DNA of 64,000 nt from Variovorax paradoxus_P (GCF_050627025.1 NZ_CP192472.1), one strand, 5' to 3'. Shown: positions 52,263 to 61,350, counted from the stretch's first letter. Numbers and translations: made by a program. Notes: generated by a model not told the origin, from the letters alone.

Positions 52263-52673
52263 GTGCCCAATACCACCGTCGCGCGTCGTCGCAATGTTCT
52301 TGCGCTGCACCGCCGTTTTCTCGAAGGGGCCATTGCAGCCGGCCTGCCCGCAAAGGGGCTTGATCAGGCCTTCGCCAAGAAGATCGAAATCTCCCCGAGC
52401 ATGTGGAGCCAGATCAAAAGCTCGCGGCCCATCGGCGACAACCTGGCGCGGCAGATCGAGCGGCACTGCGAGGTGGAGGCCGGTTGGCTCGACAAGGAAG
52501 ACCGCATTTCCGAGGTACCCGACGCAGCCGAAGAACGCTTCATTGCGGCCGCGCGCGAAGCCTGGCGCCAAGCCAATGCAAAGGAAAAAAGAGAACTGAG
52601 CGGTTGGCTCAAGCAGCGTGCACGCTCGCCAGATGGATCGGGCGCAACGGGCGAAAGCCCGCAGCCCTCCTGA
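52263..52673 (+). CDS. Lambda-repressor-like HTH DNA-binding protein
   Basis: From GTG 52263 the product is 136 residues. The helix-turn-helix is seen at about residues 27-65: LDQAFAKKIEISPSMWSQIKSSRPIGDNLARQIERHC, with the following GWLDKED typical of phage-repressor-like XRE proteins. The C-terminal half is charged and helical. The start is uncertain because no strong ribosome site is visible; an ATG at 52179 would place the operator dyad within the coding region and gives an odd Cys-rich N terminus. Targets are unknown. Confidence 0.65.
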   Translation: MPNTTVARRRNVLALHRRFLEGAIAAGLPAKGLDQAFAKKIEISPSMWSQIKSSRPIGDNLARQIERHCEVEAGWLDKEDRISEVPDAAEERFIAAAREAWRQANAKEKRELSGWLKQRARSPDGSGATGESPQPS

Positions 52674-52682
52674 TTCGTTTCG

Positions 52683-53138
52683 TCAGGCCGCCAGAGAAGG
52701 CGCCTCGCGCAGGACGGCTGCGCGCAGGTCTTGCGGAATTTCCACAGCGCGATGGCTCACGAGCGAGGTAGTTACCAGCACCTGCTTCACCTGCATGCGC
52801 ACTTCGCCGCTTACAGGCTCGAAGCAACGCAAGACGAGCGACATCGAGCGAGAGCCCAGCCGTTCCACAGAAAGGCCAAGCGAGACCTGATCGCCCATGC
52901 GGCTCACCGCGCGAAAGTCGGCTTCGAGCCGGACGGTGGGCAAGCCCACACGCCGCTCGGAAATGAGCGCGTGATAGTCGATGCCAAGGCCTTCGCTCAC
53001 CCAGTCTTCCACCAGCCCGTTGAGCATGACGAAGTACTGCGGGTAGAACACGATGCCCGCGGGGTCGCAGTCAGAAAAGCGGATCATCCGCGCGCGGCGG
53101 AACTCGGCACCGGGCGCTTTCGTCTCGCTTGCGCTCAT
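52683..53138 (-). CDS. Acyl-CoA thioesterase, 4HBT hotdog family
   Basis: A 151-residue hotdog thioesterase. The active-site motif FSDCDPAGIVFYPQYF contains Asp25, the catalytic Asp of 4-hydroxybenzoyl-CoA thioesterases/YbgC. It hydrolyses a CoA ester in the cytoplasm. It starts in a 1-base overlap (TGATG) with the MarR stop and is the last of the SDR-MarR-thioesterase operon. Within an aromatic acid cluster, it probably releases CoA from a ring-type product or prevents CoA trapping; this is inferred. Confidence 0.86.
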   Translation of the reverse strand: MSASETKAPGAEFRRARMIRFSDCDPAGIVFYPQYFVMLNGLVEDWVSEGLGIDYHALISERRVGLPTVRLEADFRAVSRMGDQVSLGLSVERLGSRSMSLVLRCFEPVSGEVRMQVKQVLVTTSLVSHRAVEIPQDLRAAVLREAPSLAA

Positions 53139-53665
53139 CAGCCCTCCTCGCCCGAAGGCTCGCCGCGCATCACATGAACACGCAACTGGCCGAGTTGCGC
53201 ATGCATCTGCTTGACGGTCTTCATGTCGAGGCCCGAGAACATCTCGAGAATCCATTGCTCGTGCTCCTTGGCCATGGTCTCGAAGCTGGCGCGGCCCTTG
53301 GGCGTGAGGCTCACGATCCACGAGCGCCGATCGTCGGGGCTGTGCGCGCGCGCCACCACGCCGTCGCGCTCGAGCTCATCCGTCAGGCCGGTCACGTTGC
53401 CGCCCGTCACCATCAGGTAGCGCGACAGCACACGCATCTTCAGGCCCTCTTCATAGCGATAGAGCTGTGCCATGTAGTCGAAGCGCGCGAGCGAAATGCC
53501 GAAGCGCTCACGCAGCCGGCGCCGTATTTCGGCCTCGATCTGCGTGGTGCTCGCGAGCATGCGCAGCCACAGCTTGAGCATGGCGTGGTCTTCGCGGCCA
53601 GCGCGTGCCTCGTGGCCGAGTTCTTCGGCGTCGCTGAGCGCAGCGTGCGAGGCGTCGTTGCGCAT
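53138..53665 (-). CDS. MarR-family transcriptional regulator
   Basis: A 175-residue MarR protein with the winged helix over about residues 60-120 (FDYMAQLYRYEEGLKMRVLSRYLMVTGGNVTGLTDELERDGVV and DDRRSWIVSLTPKG). Start ATG 53665 overlaps the SDR stop by one base (TAATG). Its operon neighbours act on CoA esters, and MarR proteins of this kind commonly sense aromatic acids or their CoA thioesters. The TAGTTC-T-GAACTA dyad at 54454-54466 in front of the operon is the probable target. Confidence 0.88.
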   Translation of the reverse strand: MRNDASHAALSDAEELGHEARAGREDHAMLKLWLRMLASTTQIEAEIRRRLRERFGISLARFDYMAQLYRYEEGLKMRVLSRYLMVTGGNVTGLTDELERDGVVARAHSPDDRRSWIVSLTPKGRASFETMAKEHEQWILEMFSGLDMKTVKQMHAQLGQLRVHVMRGEPSGEEG

Positions 53666-54441
53666 TACATGACCTCCCCGCCCGAAACCGATATCGACTG
53701 CCCGGTAACAGATGTCGCGCCCTCGCCGCAAAGCCAGCGCACCGCGTCGGCCACCTCGGCGGGCTGCACGATACGCCGCTGCGGATTGACGCTGGAGAAC
53801 TCTGCCAGCGCATCGGCTTCGCTGCGGCCGGTCTTGCCCACCACGTTGGCTACGCTCGCGCGCAGGATGTCGGTATCGGTGTATCCGGGGCATACCGCGT
53901 TTACCGTCACCCCCTTGCGGGCCACTTCGAGCGCAAGCGAACGCGTGAGGCCAACAACGCCGTGCTTGGCCGCGGCGTAGGCGGCCACGTAGGCATAACC
54001 TTTCTGGCCGGCGGTGCTGGCAATGTTCACGATGCGGCCCCAGCCCGAGTCGAGCATGTCGGGCAGCGCCTCCTGAGCGCACAAAAAGCTGCCGGTCAGA
54101 TTGACCGACAACATGCGCTGCCAGAGCTCTACCGAAGTCTTGAGAAAAGGTGCGCTCTCTGCTGCGCCGGCGTTGTTCACCAAGATTGCCACGGGCCCTC
54201 GCCCGGCGCGTGCTTGCGCGAAGGCTGCCTGCACGGCTTGCGCATCGGCCACATCGGCAACGGCAACACCGTGGCCCTGGCCCGGGAGCGCGGCGGCTAC
54301 GCGCTGAAGGGCGTCGATGTCTCGTCCGAGCAAGGTCAGCGTAGCGCCTTCGCCAGCGAGGGTACGGGCGATTTCGGCTCCAATGCCGCGCGCGGCGCCA
54401 GTCACCACGGCGTGGCGGCCGCTTAATGAATTTGCATGCAT
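53665..54441 (-). CDS. SDR family 3-hydroxyacyl-CoA/aryl dehydrogenase
   Basis: A 258-residue SDR. Cofactor loop TGAARGIG at about residues 15-22, NNAG near 90, and catalytic Ser (NIASTAGQKG) with YAAAK (Tyr, Lys) near residues 155-160. The C-terminal TGQSISVSGGEVM resembles acetoacetyl/hydroxyacyl-CoA reductases. It is the first gene of the SDR-MarR-thioesterase operon. It may oxidise a hydroxylated ring or a beta-hydroxyacyl-CoA made by the linked enzymes. The start ATG 54441 lies close to the operator. Confidence 0.86.
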   Translation of the reverse strand: MHANSLSGRHAVVTGAARGIGAEIARTLAGEGATLTLLGRDIDALQRVAAALPGQGHGVAVADVADAQAVQAAFAQARAGRGPVAILVNNAGAAESAPFLKTSVELWQRMLSVNLTGSFLCAQEALPDMLDSGWGRIVNIASTAGQKGYAYVAAYAAAKHGVVGLTRSLALEVARKGVTVNAVCPGYTDTDILRASVANVVGKTGRSEADALAEFSSVNPQRRIVQPAEVADAVRWLCGEGATSVTGQSISVSGGEVM

Positions 54442-54453
54442 ACCTGAAATGTT

Positions 54454-54466
54454 TAGTTCTGAACTA
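54454..54466. promoter_or_regulatory. MarR-type operator TAGTTC-T-GAACTA
   Basis: A perfect 13-bp palindrome 13-25 bases upstream of the SDR start. On the minus strand a TAGAAT box (54466-54471) adjoins it, so a transcription start at about 54459 would lie inside the dyad: a textbook repression site. MarR at 53138-53665 is the natural candidate. Confidence 0.72.
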
Positions 54467-54482
54467 TTCTAGCGAATGCGGC

Positions 54483-56078
54483 TTATCGCTTGTTCAGCGC
54501 GCGATCCCAGGTTTGCGCGCTCACACCGCGCTCGCGGAGTTTGAACTTTTGCACCTTGCCGTTCTCGGTGCGTGGCAGGTCGGGCAGCACATCGACGTAG
54601 CGTGGCACCGCAAAATACGGCAAGCGGCTCTCGCAGAAGCTCATCAGTTCCGCGGGATCGATGCGCTCACCATCACAGGCAACCAACGCGGCCATGACCT
54701 CGTCCTCGGCCAGCTCGGAGCGCACCGGGTAAACCGCGCACGACGCAACGCAGCGGTGGCTCAGCAGCACCTGCTCGACTTCGAACGAGGAGATGTTTTC
54801 GCCGCGCCTGCGGATCGCGTCCTTGATGCGGTCGACAAACCTGAAAGCTCCGTCTGCTTCGCGCACCACGCGGTCACCAGTGTGAAACCACAGATTGCGC
54901 CAGGCCTCGACCGTCTTCTCGGGCATGCTGAAGTAGCCGCTTGCAAAAGCATGGGGTTCGTCGGCGCGCAGCAGGAGCTCGCCGGCTTCTCCGGCTGGCA
55001 ACTCTGCGTCGCTTTCGTCGGCAACACGCGCCTGGAAGCCGGGCCGCAGCCATCCCATGACGCCGCCGCGCGGCGAATCGGGTGCGGTGGCAATTGCAAA
55101 GTTGGTCTCGGTGGAGCCATAGCCCTCCAGCAACCGCACGCCTGTGCGCTTAAAAAACGCCTTGCCTGCGGCTTCCGGTACGCCAGGCCCGAGCCCGATG
55201 CGTACGCGGTGGTTGCGCTCGCCTTCGCCTGCGGGTTGTGCGAGCAGTATCGGCACCATGGCACCTAGCAGGTAGACCACGGTGGCGCCGTTCGCCTGCA
55301 TCGAAGGCCAGAAGCCCGAAGCCGAGAAGCGCGTTTCAAAAACGACCTCAGAGCCCGTGAGCGCGGCTTGCGCAAAAGTGTTGAGCGCGTTGATGTGAAA
55401 GAGCGGCAGCGTGGTGCACAGCACGTCGTCCGCCGCCACGCCGAGCACTTCGGCGCTGTTCACACCCCACCAGAAATACTGTGCATGCGGGCAGACCACG
55501 CCCTTGGCGGGACCGGTAGTGCCAGACGTATACAGAATGGCCAGCGGGTCGCCGGGCTGCACGTCTGCCGGTGCAATGGCGGCACCGCCGACGGGATACG
55601 CCAGCACGCGCACGCTGGCAGGCGCCAGCCACGGAGCTGGGTCGCCTTCGGCTGCCTCGCCCACGATCCAGATCTGCTCGAGCTTCGTTCGCCCCAGGTC
55701 CGCCGCCTGCAGCCGACCCAGAAAACCAGCTTCGATGACCAGCAGCTTTGCTTCGCTGTGCGCAAGAAAGTACTCGATCTGCGGCCCCATCGAGGCAGTG
55801 TTGATCGGCACCGTCGAGGCCCCGATCCAACCCGCACCGAGAAAGGTTTCAAGAAACTCGATGCGATTGCCGCACATCACGGCAACGCGATCTCCCCGCT
55901 CGACACCCGCTTGCGCGAGCGCGCCGGCGCGAATGCCAGCCGCTCCTGCCGCATCGGCATGCGACCAGCGAGTGCCTGCAATGCGCAGCAGCGGACGTGC
56001 ACCAAACCTTGCCGACTGGCGCTGCAGCATGGCCGGCAGCGTGCGCTGCGCCGGCGGCATCGCGCGCGGCTCACTCAT
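54483..56078 (-). CDS. AMP-forming acyl/aryl-CoA ligase
   Basis: A 531-residue adenylating ligase. The ATP motif YTSGTTGPAKGV, GYGSTETN, the hinge DRIKDAIRRRGENISS and the C-terminal catalytic Lys in NGKVQKFKLR are all present. The enzyme makes a CoA thioester from a carboxylic acid. The sequence is of the crotonobetaine/carnitine-CoA or aryl-CoA ligase kind, so the substrate is uncertain. ATG 56078 has GGAGG seven bases away; the start lies inside the end of the ABC ATPase gene. It probably activates the compound imported by the same operon. Confidence 0.86.
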   Translation of the reverse strand: MSEPRAMPPAQRTLPAMLQRQSARFGARPLLRIAGTRWSHADAAGAAGIRAGALAQAGVERGDRVAVMCGNRIEFLETFLGAGWIGASTVPINTASMGPQIEYFLAHSEAKLLVIEAGFLGRLQAADLGRTKLEQIWIVGEAAEGDPAPWLAPASVRVLAYPVGGAAIAPADVQPGDPLAILYTSGTTGPAKGVVCPHAQYFWWGVNSAEVLGVAADDVLCTTLPLFHINALNTFAQAALTGSEVVFETRFSASGFWPSMQANGATVVYLLGAMVPILLAQPAGEGERNHRVRIGLGPGVPEAAGKAFFKRTGVRLLEGYGSTETNFAIATAPDSPRGGVMGWLRPGFQARVADESDAELPAGEAGELLLRADEPHAFASGYFSMPEKTVEAWRNLWFHTGDRVVREADGAFRFVDRIKDAIRRRGENISSFEVEQVLLSHRCVASCAVYPVRSELAEDEVMAALVACDGERIDPAELMSFCESRLPYFAVPRYVDVLPDLPRTENGKVQKFKLRERGVSAQTWDRALNKR

Positions 56079-56802
56079 CATCGTGCGTGCCTCCGCCAAG
56101 ATAGGTGGCTTGCACTCGCGGATCGCTTGCCAATTCAGCTGAAGCGCCCGAAAGCGCGATCTCGCCGGTTTCGAGCACGTAGCCGTGATCCGAGGTTTCG
56201 AGCGCGGCGCGCGCGTTTTGCTCGACCAGCAGGATAGACACGCCGTCTTCGCGCAGCTTGCGCACGATGGTGAGAATGTCGCGCACGATGAGCGGTGCAA
56301 GGCCGAGGCTGGGCTCGTCGAGCATGAGCAGGCGCGGCGCCGACATGAGTGCGCGCCCCACCGCCAGCATCTGCCGCTCGCCGCCCGAGAGTGTGTCGGC
56401 GCGCTGCGCACGTCGCTCCGCGAGCCGCGGAAAACGGTCATACACCGATTGCAGCCGCTTCTTCATCGCGTCGCCGCGCAGCCGCTTGGCATAGGCGCCA
56501 AGCTGCAGGTTGTCCAGCACGCTGAGCTCGCCGAACAACTCGCGCTTCTCGGGGACAAGACACAGGCCGCGTTCCACGCGCGCCTCCACGTCGAGGCCTT
56601 GCAGGTCTTCGCCCTCGAAGCGCAACGTACCCTTGCAGGGCAACAGGCCCATGGCGGCGGCCAGCAGCGTCGTTTTTCCCGCGCCGTTGGGCCCGATCAC
56701 CGAGATGATCTGCCCGGGCTGCAGGTCGAGCGATACACCGCGCACAGCCTCCACCTGCCCATAGGACACGTGCAGATCGCCAATCTCCAGCATCGCGGTC
56801 AT
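56071..56802 (-). CDS. livF: Branched-chain amino acid-type ABC ATPase LivF
   Basis: A 243-residue ATPase. Walker A GPNGAGKTT, Q-loop, signature LSGGERQMLAVGRALM, Walker B LLMLDEPSLGLAP and EQNARAALETSDHGYVLETG are standard for LivF. Start 56802 overlaps the fused LivM-LivG gene by 4 bases, and the ligase follows with an 8-base overlap. It energises uptake together with LivH and LivMG. In this context the import target is probably an organic acid, not leucine. Confidence 0.9.
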   Translation of the reverse strand: MTAMLEIGDLHVSYGQVEAVRGVSLDLQPGQIISVIGPNGAGKTTLLAAAMGLLPCKGTLRFEGEDLQGLDVEARVERGLCLVPEKRELFGELSVLDNLQLGAYAKRLRGDAMKKRLQSVYDRFPRLAERRAQRADTLSGGERQMLAVGRALMSAPRLLMLDEPSLGLAPLIVRDILTIVRKLREDGVSILLVEQNARAALETSDHGYVLETGEIALSGASAELASDPRVQATYLGGGTHDDE

Positions 56803-58589
56803 ACAACACTCCCAAGGTAAGCCGCCTGCACACGCTCGTCGGCGCGCACCGCGGACGGCACGCCCTCTACGAGCTTGGAGCCGAAGTTCATCACGACCAG
56901 CCTGTCCACCAGTTTCATCACGAAGTCCATGTCGTGTTCAACGATCAGGATGGTCACGCCCTCTTCGCGCAGCTTGCGCAGCAAGTCGCCGAGCGCCATC
57001 TTTTCCTTGCGGCGCAGGCCCGCCGCGGGCTCGTCTAGCACCAGCAGCACCGGGTCGGCAGCCAGGGCGCGCGCAATTTCGAGAATGCGCTGTGTGCCCA
57101 GCGGCAGGCTGCCTGCGAGCTCGTGCGCGCGGTCGCCCAGGCCGATGCGGTCGAGCTGGCGCTGCGCCTCCTGCAGGATCTGCCTTTCTTCGGTTCGGTC
57201 CAGCCGCAAACCCGCTTTCAAGACGCCCGAGCGCGTGCGCGAATGGGCGCCCAGAGCCACGTTGTCGAGCAGGCTCATGTGGGGCCGCAGCTTCACGTGC
57301 TGAAAGGTACGCGCCAGCCCCAGCCGCGCCACCTGGCGCTGCGGCATGCCGGCGATGTCGTGCTCCAGAAAGCGCACCTGGCCTGCGCTCATCGGCAGGG
57401 TGCAGGTCAGCAGGTTGAACATGGTCGATTTGCCGGCGCCGTTGGGTCCGATCAGGCCGATGATTTCTCCCGCGTTCACCTCGAAGCTCACATCGTTCAC
57501 CGCCACCAGCCCGCCGAAGCGCTTGACCGCACCTTTCACCGACAGCACTTGCGTGCCGCGCGCGGGCAGCTGGCGATGCGGAAGCGGATCAACCGCGGGC
57601 GCGTCGTAACGCGACGAACCCTGGGTGCCGCCCTTGCGGCGCGTCCAGCGCCTCAGCAGGCCCATGAGGCCGCCGCGCGCAAAGTGCAGCAGCAGGATGA
57701 AGAGCGTTGCGAAGGCCACGGCTTCCAGTTGCCCGGCGCGCTGGGTGAGCATGGGCAGCACGTCTTGCAGGCCGTTCTTCAGCACCAGCACCAGGGCCGC
57801 ACCCACCAGTGCGCCCGCCAGCTGCCCGAGCCCGCCGGCCACCGCCATCAGCAGGTACTCGATGCTTGCGCGCACGTCGAACGGCGACGGGCTCACGAAG
57901 CGGTTCATGTGCGCATAGAGCCAGCCCGCCAGCCCCGCAAAGAGTGCGGCCGTGACGAAGAGCGTGAGCCGCACGCGGTATGCATCGGCCCCCACACTCG
58001 CCAGAAGCGTGGCGCCGCCGCGAAGTCCGCGAATCGCCCGGCCCGGGCGCGACTGCAGCAGGTTGTGGCTGAAGAGGCACGCCAGCCCGACCACCACCCA
58101 GATCAGGTAGTACATCGAACGCGGATCGGCCAGCGACCAGCCCCCAACGTGCAGCGCCGGAATGTTCGACAACCCCGTATGGCGCCCAAGCGCATCGACA
58201 TTGCCGAACAGCATCGCAATCGACAATCCCCAGGCGATGGTGCTCAGCGGCAGAAAGTGCCCGCCGAGCCGCAGCGTGAGCATGCCGATGGCAAGCGCCG
58301 AGAGCCCGGTGAGCAGCAGTGCGAACAAGAGGCCGATCCACGGCGACATACCCTGCGTGGTCGTGAGCCACGCGGTTGCATAGGCCGCAATGCCCACGAA
58401 GGCCGCCTGCCCGAACGAGGTTGCGCCACCCACGCCGGTGAGCAGCACCAGCCCAAGCGCCACCAGCGCGCCAATGCCGATGTCATTGAGCAGCGAAACC
58501 GTGAAGCTGCCCGCCACCGCCGGCACCAGCGCCAGCACGACGACCACCAGGGCGATCAGGCCCATGCGTTTGCGGTTGCCGTTCATCAT
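56799..58589 (-). CDS. Fused Liv-type permease and ATPase (LivM-LivG)
   Basis: A 596-residue fusion. Residues about 1-310 form a LivM permease with about nine helices; about 345-596 form a LivG ATPase with Walker A GPNGAGKST at 381-389, signature LPLGTQRILEIARALA and Walker B LLVLDEPAAGL. A Pro/Arg-rich linker joins them near 312-345. Fused LivMG is known in Burkholderiales, but most organisms use separate genes. It overlaps the end of livH by 4 bases. Confidence 0.9.
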   Translation of the reverse strand: MMNGNRKRMGLIALVVVVLALVPAVAGSFTVSLLNDIGIGALVALGLVLLTGVGGATSFGQAAFVGIAAYATAWLTTTQGMSPWIGLLFALLLTGLSALAIGMLTLRLGGHFLPLSTIAWGLSIAMLFGNVDALGRHTGLSNIPALHVGGWSLADPRSMYYLIWVVVGLACLFSHNLLQSRPGRAIRGLRGGATLLASVGADAYRVRLTLFVTAALFAGLAGWLYAHMNRFVSPSPFDVRASIEYLLMAVAGGLGQLAGALVGAALVLVLKNGLQDVLPMLTQRAGQLEAVAFATLFILLLHFARGGLMGLLRRWTRRKGGTQGSSRYDAPAVDPLPHRQLPARGTQVLSVKGAVKRFGGLVAVNDVSFEVNAGEIIGLIGPNGAGKSTMFNLLTCTLPMSAGQVRFLEHDIAGMPQRQVARLGLARTFQHVKLRPHMSLLDNVALGAHSRTRSGVLKAGLRLDRTEERQILQEAQRQLDRIGLGDRAHELAGSLPLGTQRILEIARALAADPVLLVLDEPAAGLRRKEKMALGDLLRKLREEGVTILIVEHDMDFVMKLVDRLVVMNFGSKLVEGVPSAVRADERVQAAYLGSVV

Positions 58590-59641
58590 TGGTCCACCTC
58601 GTCTTCTTCCTCTTCGGAGTGCGCGGCCATGAAGGAGCGCAGCATGAGCACGGGTATGAGCAGACTGAACACGATCACGTCTTTCAGCGCACCGCTCCAG
58701 AACGATGCGAAGCTTTCCACCACGCCGACCGCGAGAGCGCCCACAGCCGTCATCGGGTAGCTCACGAGCCCGCCGATGATTGCCGCCACGAATGCTTTCA
58801 AGCCGATGATGAAACCAGAGTCGTAGTACATGGTCGTTACCGGCGCAATCAGCACGCCGATGAGCCCTGCCAGCAGCGATGCGCAGCCGTAGGCCAGCAG
58901 CGCCGTGCGCACCGGCCGGATGCCGACCAGCCGCGCACCCACCCGGTTCACGGCCGTGGCGCGCAGCGCCTTGCCGGCCACCGTGCGCTCGAACACCAGA
59001 AAGAACAGCCCGCTCAGCACAATGGCCGCGCCTACCATCAGCACCACCTGGCCGCTGACCGTGAACCCGTCGCCCAGCGTGAACACCGCACTCGTAAGCG
59101 GCGTGGTGCGCGAGCCTTCAGGGCCGAAGAACAACAGGCCCAGCCCCGAGAGCAGAAAGTGCAGTGCCAGCGACACGATCAGCAGCACCAGCACCGACGC
59201 ATCTGCAATCGGCTGGAACACCACGCGCGCGAGCAGCGGCGCAATGGGCACCACCAGCAGCACCGCCACCGCGATGTGCACCGCCACCGGCACGCCGGGC
59301 CGCGCCGCAAGCCAGGCAAGCACGCACGGAATTGCGGGCAGCACGCCCCACATGAGCACCGCCTTGGGAACGCGAGCGGCTTCGCCGCGCCGCAGCAGGC
59401 TGCCGACTTCTGTCGCCAATGCCAGCGCCGCAAGCACGGCAACCATGCCGATGGTCGGCGGCACGCGCCCGGTTTCGAAGGCGGCCAGCGAGAGTGCGGC
59501 AAAAGCCGCGATGTCGCCAAACGGTACGAACACCACCCGCGTGACCGAAAAGATCAGCACCAGCCCGAGCCCGGCGAGCAGATAGACGGCGCCGTTGGCC
59601 AGGCCATCGGTGATGAGGATCAGCGCGACGTCCCACGTCAT
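58586..59641 (-). CDS. livH: Branched-chain amino acid-type ABC permease LivH
   Basis: A 351-residue inner-membrane protein with about eight helices; ILITDGLANGAVYLLAGLGLVLIFSVTRVVFVPFGD at the N terminus and GLKAFVAAIIGGLVSYPMTAVGALAVGVVESF near the C terminus are typical of LivH. A longer than usual middle part (about 60 extra residues) is present. The C terminus ends in a Glu-rich tail (EEEEDEVDQ). It starts the transporter set and follows the first binding protein by 38 bases. Confidence 0.9.
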   Translation of the reverse strand: MTWDVALILITDGLANGAVYLLAGLGLVLIFSVTRVVFVPFGDIAAFAALSLAAFETGRVPPTIGMVAVLAALALATEVGSLLRRGEAARVPKAVLMWGVLPAIPCVLAWLAARPGVPVAVHIAVAVLLVVPIAPLLARVVFQPIADASVLVLLIVSLALHFLLSGLGLLFFGPEGSRTTPLTSAVFTLGDGFTVSGQVVLMVGAAIVLSGLFFLVFERTVAGKALRATAVNRVGARLVGIRPVRTALLAYGCASLLAGLIGVLIAPVTTMYYDSGFIIGLKAFVAAIIGGLVSYPMTAVGALAVGVVESFASFWSGALKDVIVFSLLIPVLMLRSFMAAHSEEEEDEVDQ

Positions 59642-59678
59642 AGGAAAACCTCAGGCAAAAACATCGTCGTCAAGCGGT

Positions 59679-60842
59679 TCAAGGTGCGAGCTTCCATTGG
59701 CCGTTGTCGAGCTTGACGATCACGCGGGCGCGTTCGTCCACGCCGTAGAGGCTGCCTGGCTTGAAGCTGTACACGCCGTGCGTGCCCACTACCTCCTTGG
59801 TGCTGAAAATGGCGTCGCGCAATGCCACGCGAAACTCCGCCGTGCCCGGCTCGGCCTTCTTCATGGCGCGCGAGGCGGCGTCGGCAAACACCAGCCAACC
59901 GTCGAAGGAATAAGCCGAGAAGGCATCGCTGGTCGGCGCGTTGTTGACCTTCTGGAACACGGCGCGATAATCGGTCGCGATCTTCTTGGTCGGATAGTCG
60001 GCCGGCAGCTGCTCGGCGACGATCACGGGGCCGGTGGGCATCAGCGCGTTCTGGCCGGAAGCGCCGACCACTCGAACGAAGTCGGGGTTGATGAGGCCGT
60101 GCTGGCCGTACACGCCGCCCTTGTAGCCGCGCTCCTGCAGCGCAAGAAACGGCAATGCGCCCGGCGTGCCGGCGCCGCCGGTCATCACTGCATCGGGCCG
60201 CAGCGCGACGATCTTCAGCACCTGCCCGGTCACCGAAGCATCGGCGCGCGCATAGCGCTCGTTGCTCACCACCTTGATGCCGGCTTCGGGCGCGGCCTTC
60301 ATGAGTGCGTTGTAGACCAAGTCGCCCCAGGCGTCGGTAAAGCCGATGTAGCCCACAGTCTTGACGTTGTTGCGCTTCATGCGCTCGACCACCGCATCGA
60401 TCATCAGCTGCGTGGGCTGCGCAACCGTCACGACCCACGGGTTCTCGTTAGGGTCGAGCAGGATGGGCGTGAGGCCGATCATCGGCGTCTTCGCGTCGCG
60501 GCCGACTTGCGCCATCGCAATGGCGGCCGGCACGCCCGACGTGCCCATGAGCACATCGACCTTCTCCTCCTCGACGAGCTTGCGCGCGTTGCGCCCGGCC
60601 GTGGTGGGGTCGGAGCCGTCGTCCAGCACGATGAGCTGCACCTTGCGGCCGTTGATCTCGGGCTTGTAGGCCAGGGCCGCCTGCATGCCCTTCGCATACG
60701 GCACGCCCAACGAGGAGTTGGGGCCTGAAAGCGACACGCTCAGGCCGACCTTGAGGTCGGCGGCAAGCGCGCTCGCAACGCCGCAGGCAGTCAGCGCCGC
60801 GGCGATGGCACCGCGCGTCAAGGTCAGCATCAGGCTCTTCAT
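59679..60842 (-). CDS. Liv-type periplasmic substrate-binding protein (1)
   Basis: A 387-residue type I binding protein with a signal peptide (about residues 1-27, cut after ALA). KVGLSVSLSGPNSSLGVPYAKGMQAA is the usual start of the mature domain; FAQVG... and the C-terminal VGTHGVYSFKPGSLYGVDERARVIV are shared with the two binding proteins at 62688-63833 and 63883-64000. GGAG precedes ATG 60842. It delivers the substrate to the LivH/MG/F pump encoded right downstream. Confidence 0.9.
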   Translation of the reverse strand: MKSLMLTLTRGAIAAALTACGVASALAADLKVGLSVSLSGPNSSLGVPYAKGMQAALAYKPEINGRKVQLIVLDDGSDPTTAGRNARKLVEEEKVDVLMGTSGVPAAIAMAQVGRDAKTPMIGLTPILLDPNENPWVVTVAQPTQLMIDAVVERMKRNNVKTVGYIGFTDAWGDLVYNALMKAAPEAGIKVVSNERYARADASVTGQVLKIVALRPDAVMTGGAGTPGALPFLALQERGYKGGVYGQHGLINPDFVRVVGASGQNALMPTGPVIVAEQLPADYPTKKIATDYRAVFQKVNNAPTSDAFSAYSFDGWLVFADAASRAMKKAEPGTAEFRVALRDAIFSTKEVVGTHGVYSFKPGSLYGVDERARVIVKLDNGQWKLAP

Positions 60843-60882
60843 GTCGTAGCTCCAGTGAGAAAGAATGGAAGGAACGGAAAAC

Positions 60883-61350
60883 TCAGATGAACAACTGAAC
60901 GGCCGGAAGAGCGCGCGCCGCGTTGAGCAAGTCGATGCGCTTCTCGCGGATGCGCCAGCCCAGGGGCGTTCGCGCCAGGTGGTGGCGCGCCGTGCCGGTC
61001 AGCAAGATCTGGGATTCACCGCGCGCCTCGACATAGAGAAACGGCGTGCGCAGGCGCACCTCGTCGTCCGTCTCGCTTTCGATGCGTGAGGGCTGAAGCA
61101 CATGCTGGCTATGGCTCGCGGGGTGCTGGGAATGCGCGCGCGGGTTTTTCAGGCGGTCCACGCGCAGCTGCAGCAGCAGGCGGTCTTCGTAGGCCAACGA
61201 GTTGTGCGAGAACGGGTCGGCCTGCACTGCGCCGAGCAATGGCACCCAATAGTGGCCGTCATCGGCAAAGAGTGCCAGCCAGTCGTCGAAGCGCCGCTCG
61301 TCGAGCAACGCGGCCTCATGCGCAACGAAATCGCGCGGGTCGCCGGTCAT
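60883..61350 (-). CDS. Aromatic-ring-hydroxylating dioxygenase, beta subunit
   Basis: A 155-residue SnoaL-like beta subunit (DFVAHEAALLDERRFDDWLALFADDGHYWVPLLG at the N terminus). It forms the structural part of an alpha3-beta3 oxygenase. Start ATG 61350 overlaps the alpha-subunit stop by 4 bases. The beta subunit does not identify the substrate. Ferredoxin and reductase genes are not seen next to it, so electron transfer must come from elsewhere. Confidence 0.9.
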   Translation of the reverse strand: MTGDPRDFVAHEAALLDERRFDDWLALFADDGHYWVPLLGAVQADPFSHNSLAYEDRLLLQLRVDRLKNPRAHSQHPASHSQHVLQPSRIESETDDEVRLRTPFLYVEARGESQILLTGTARHHLARTPLGWRIREKRIDLLNAARALPAVQLFI

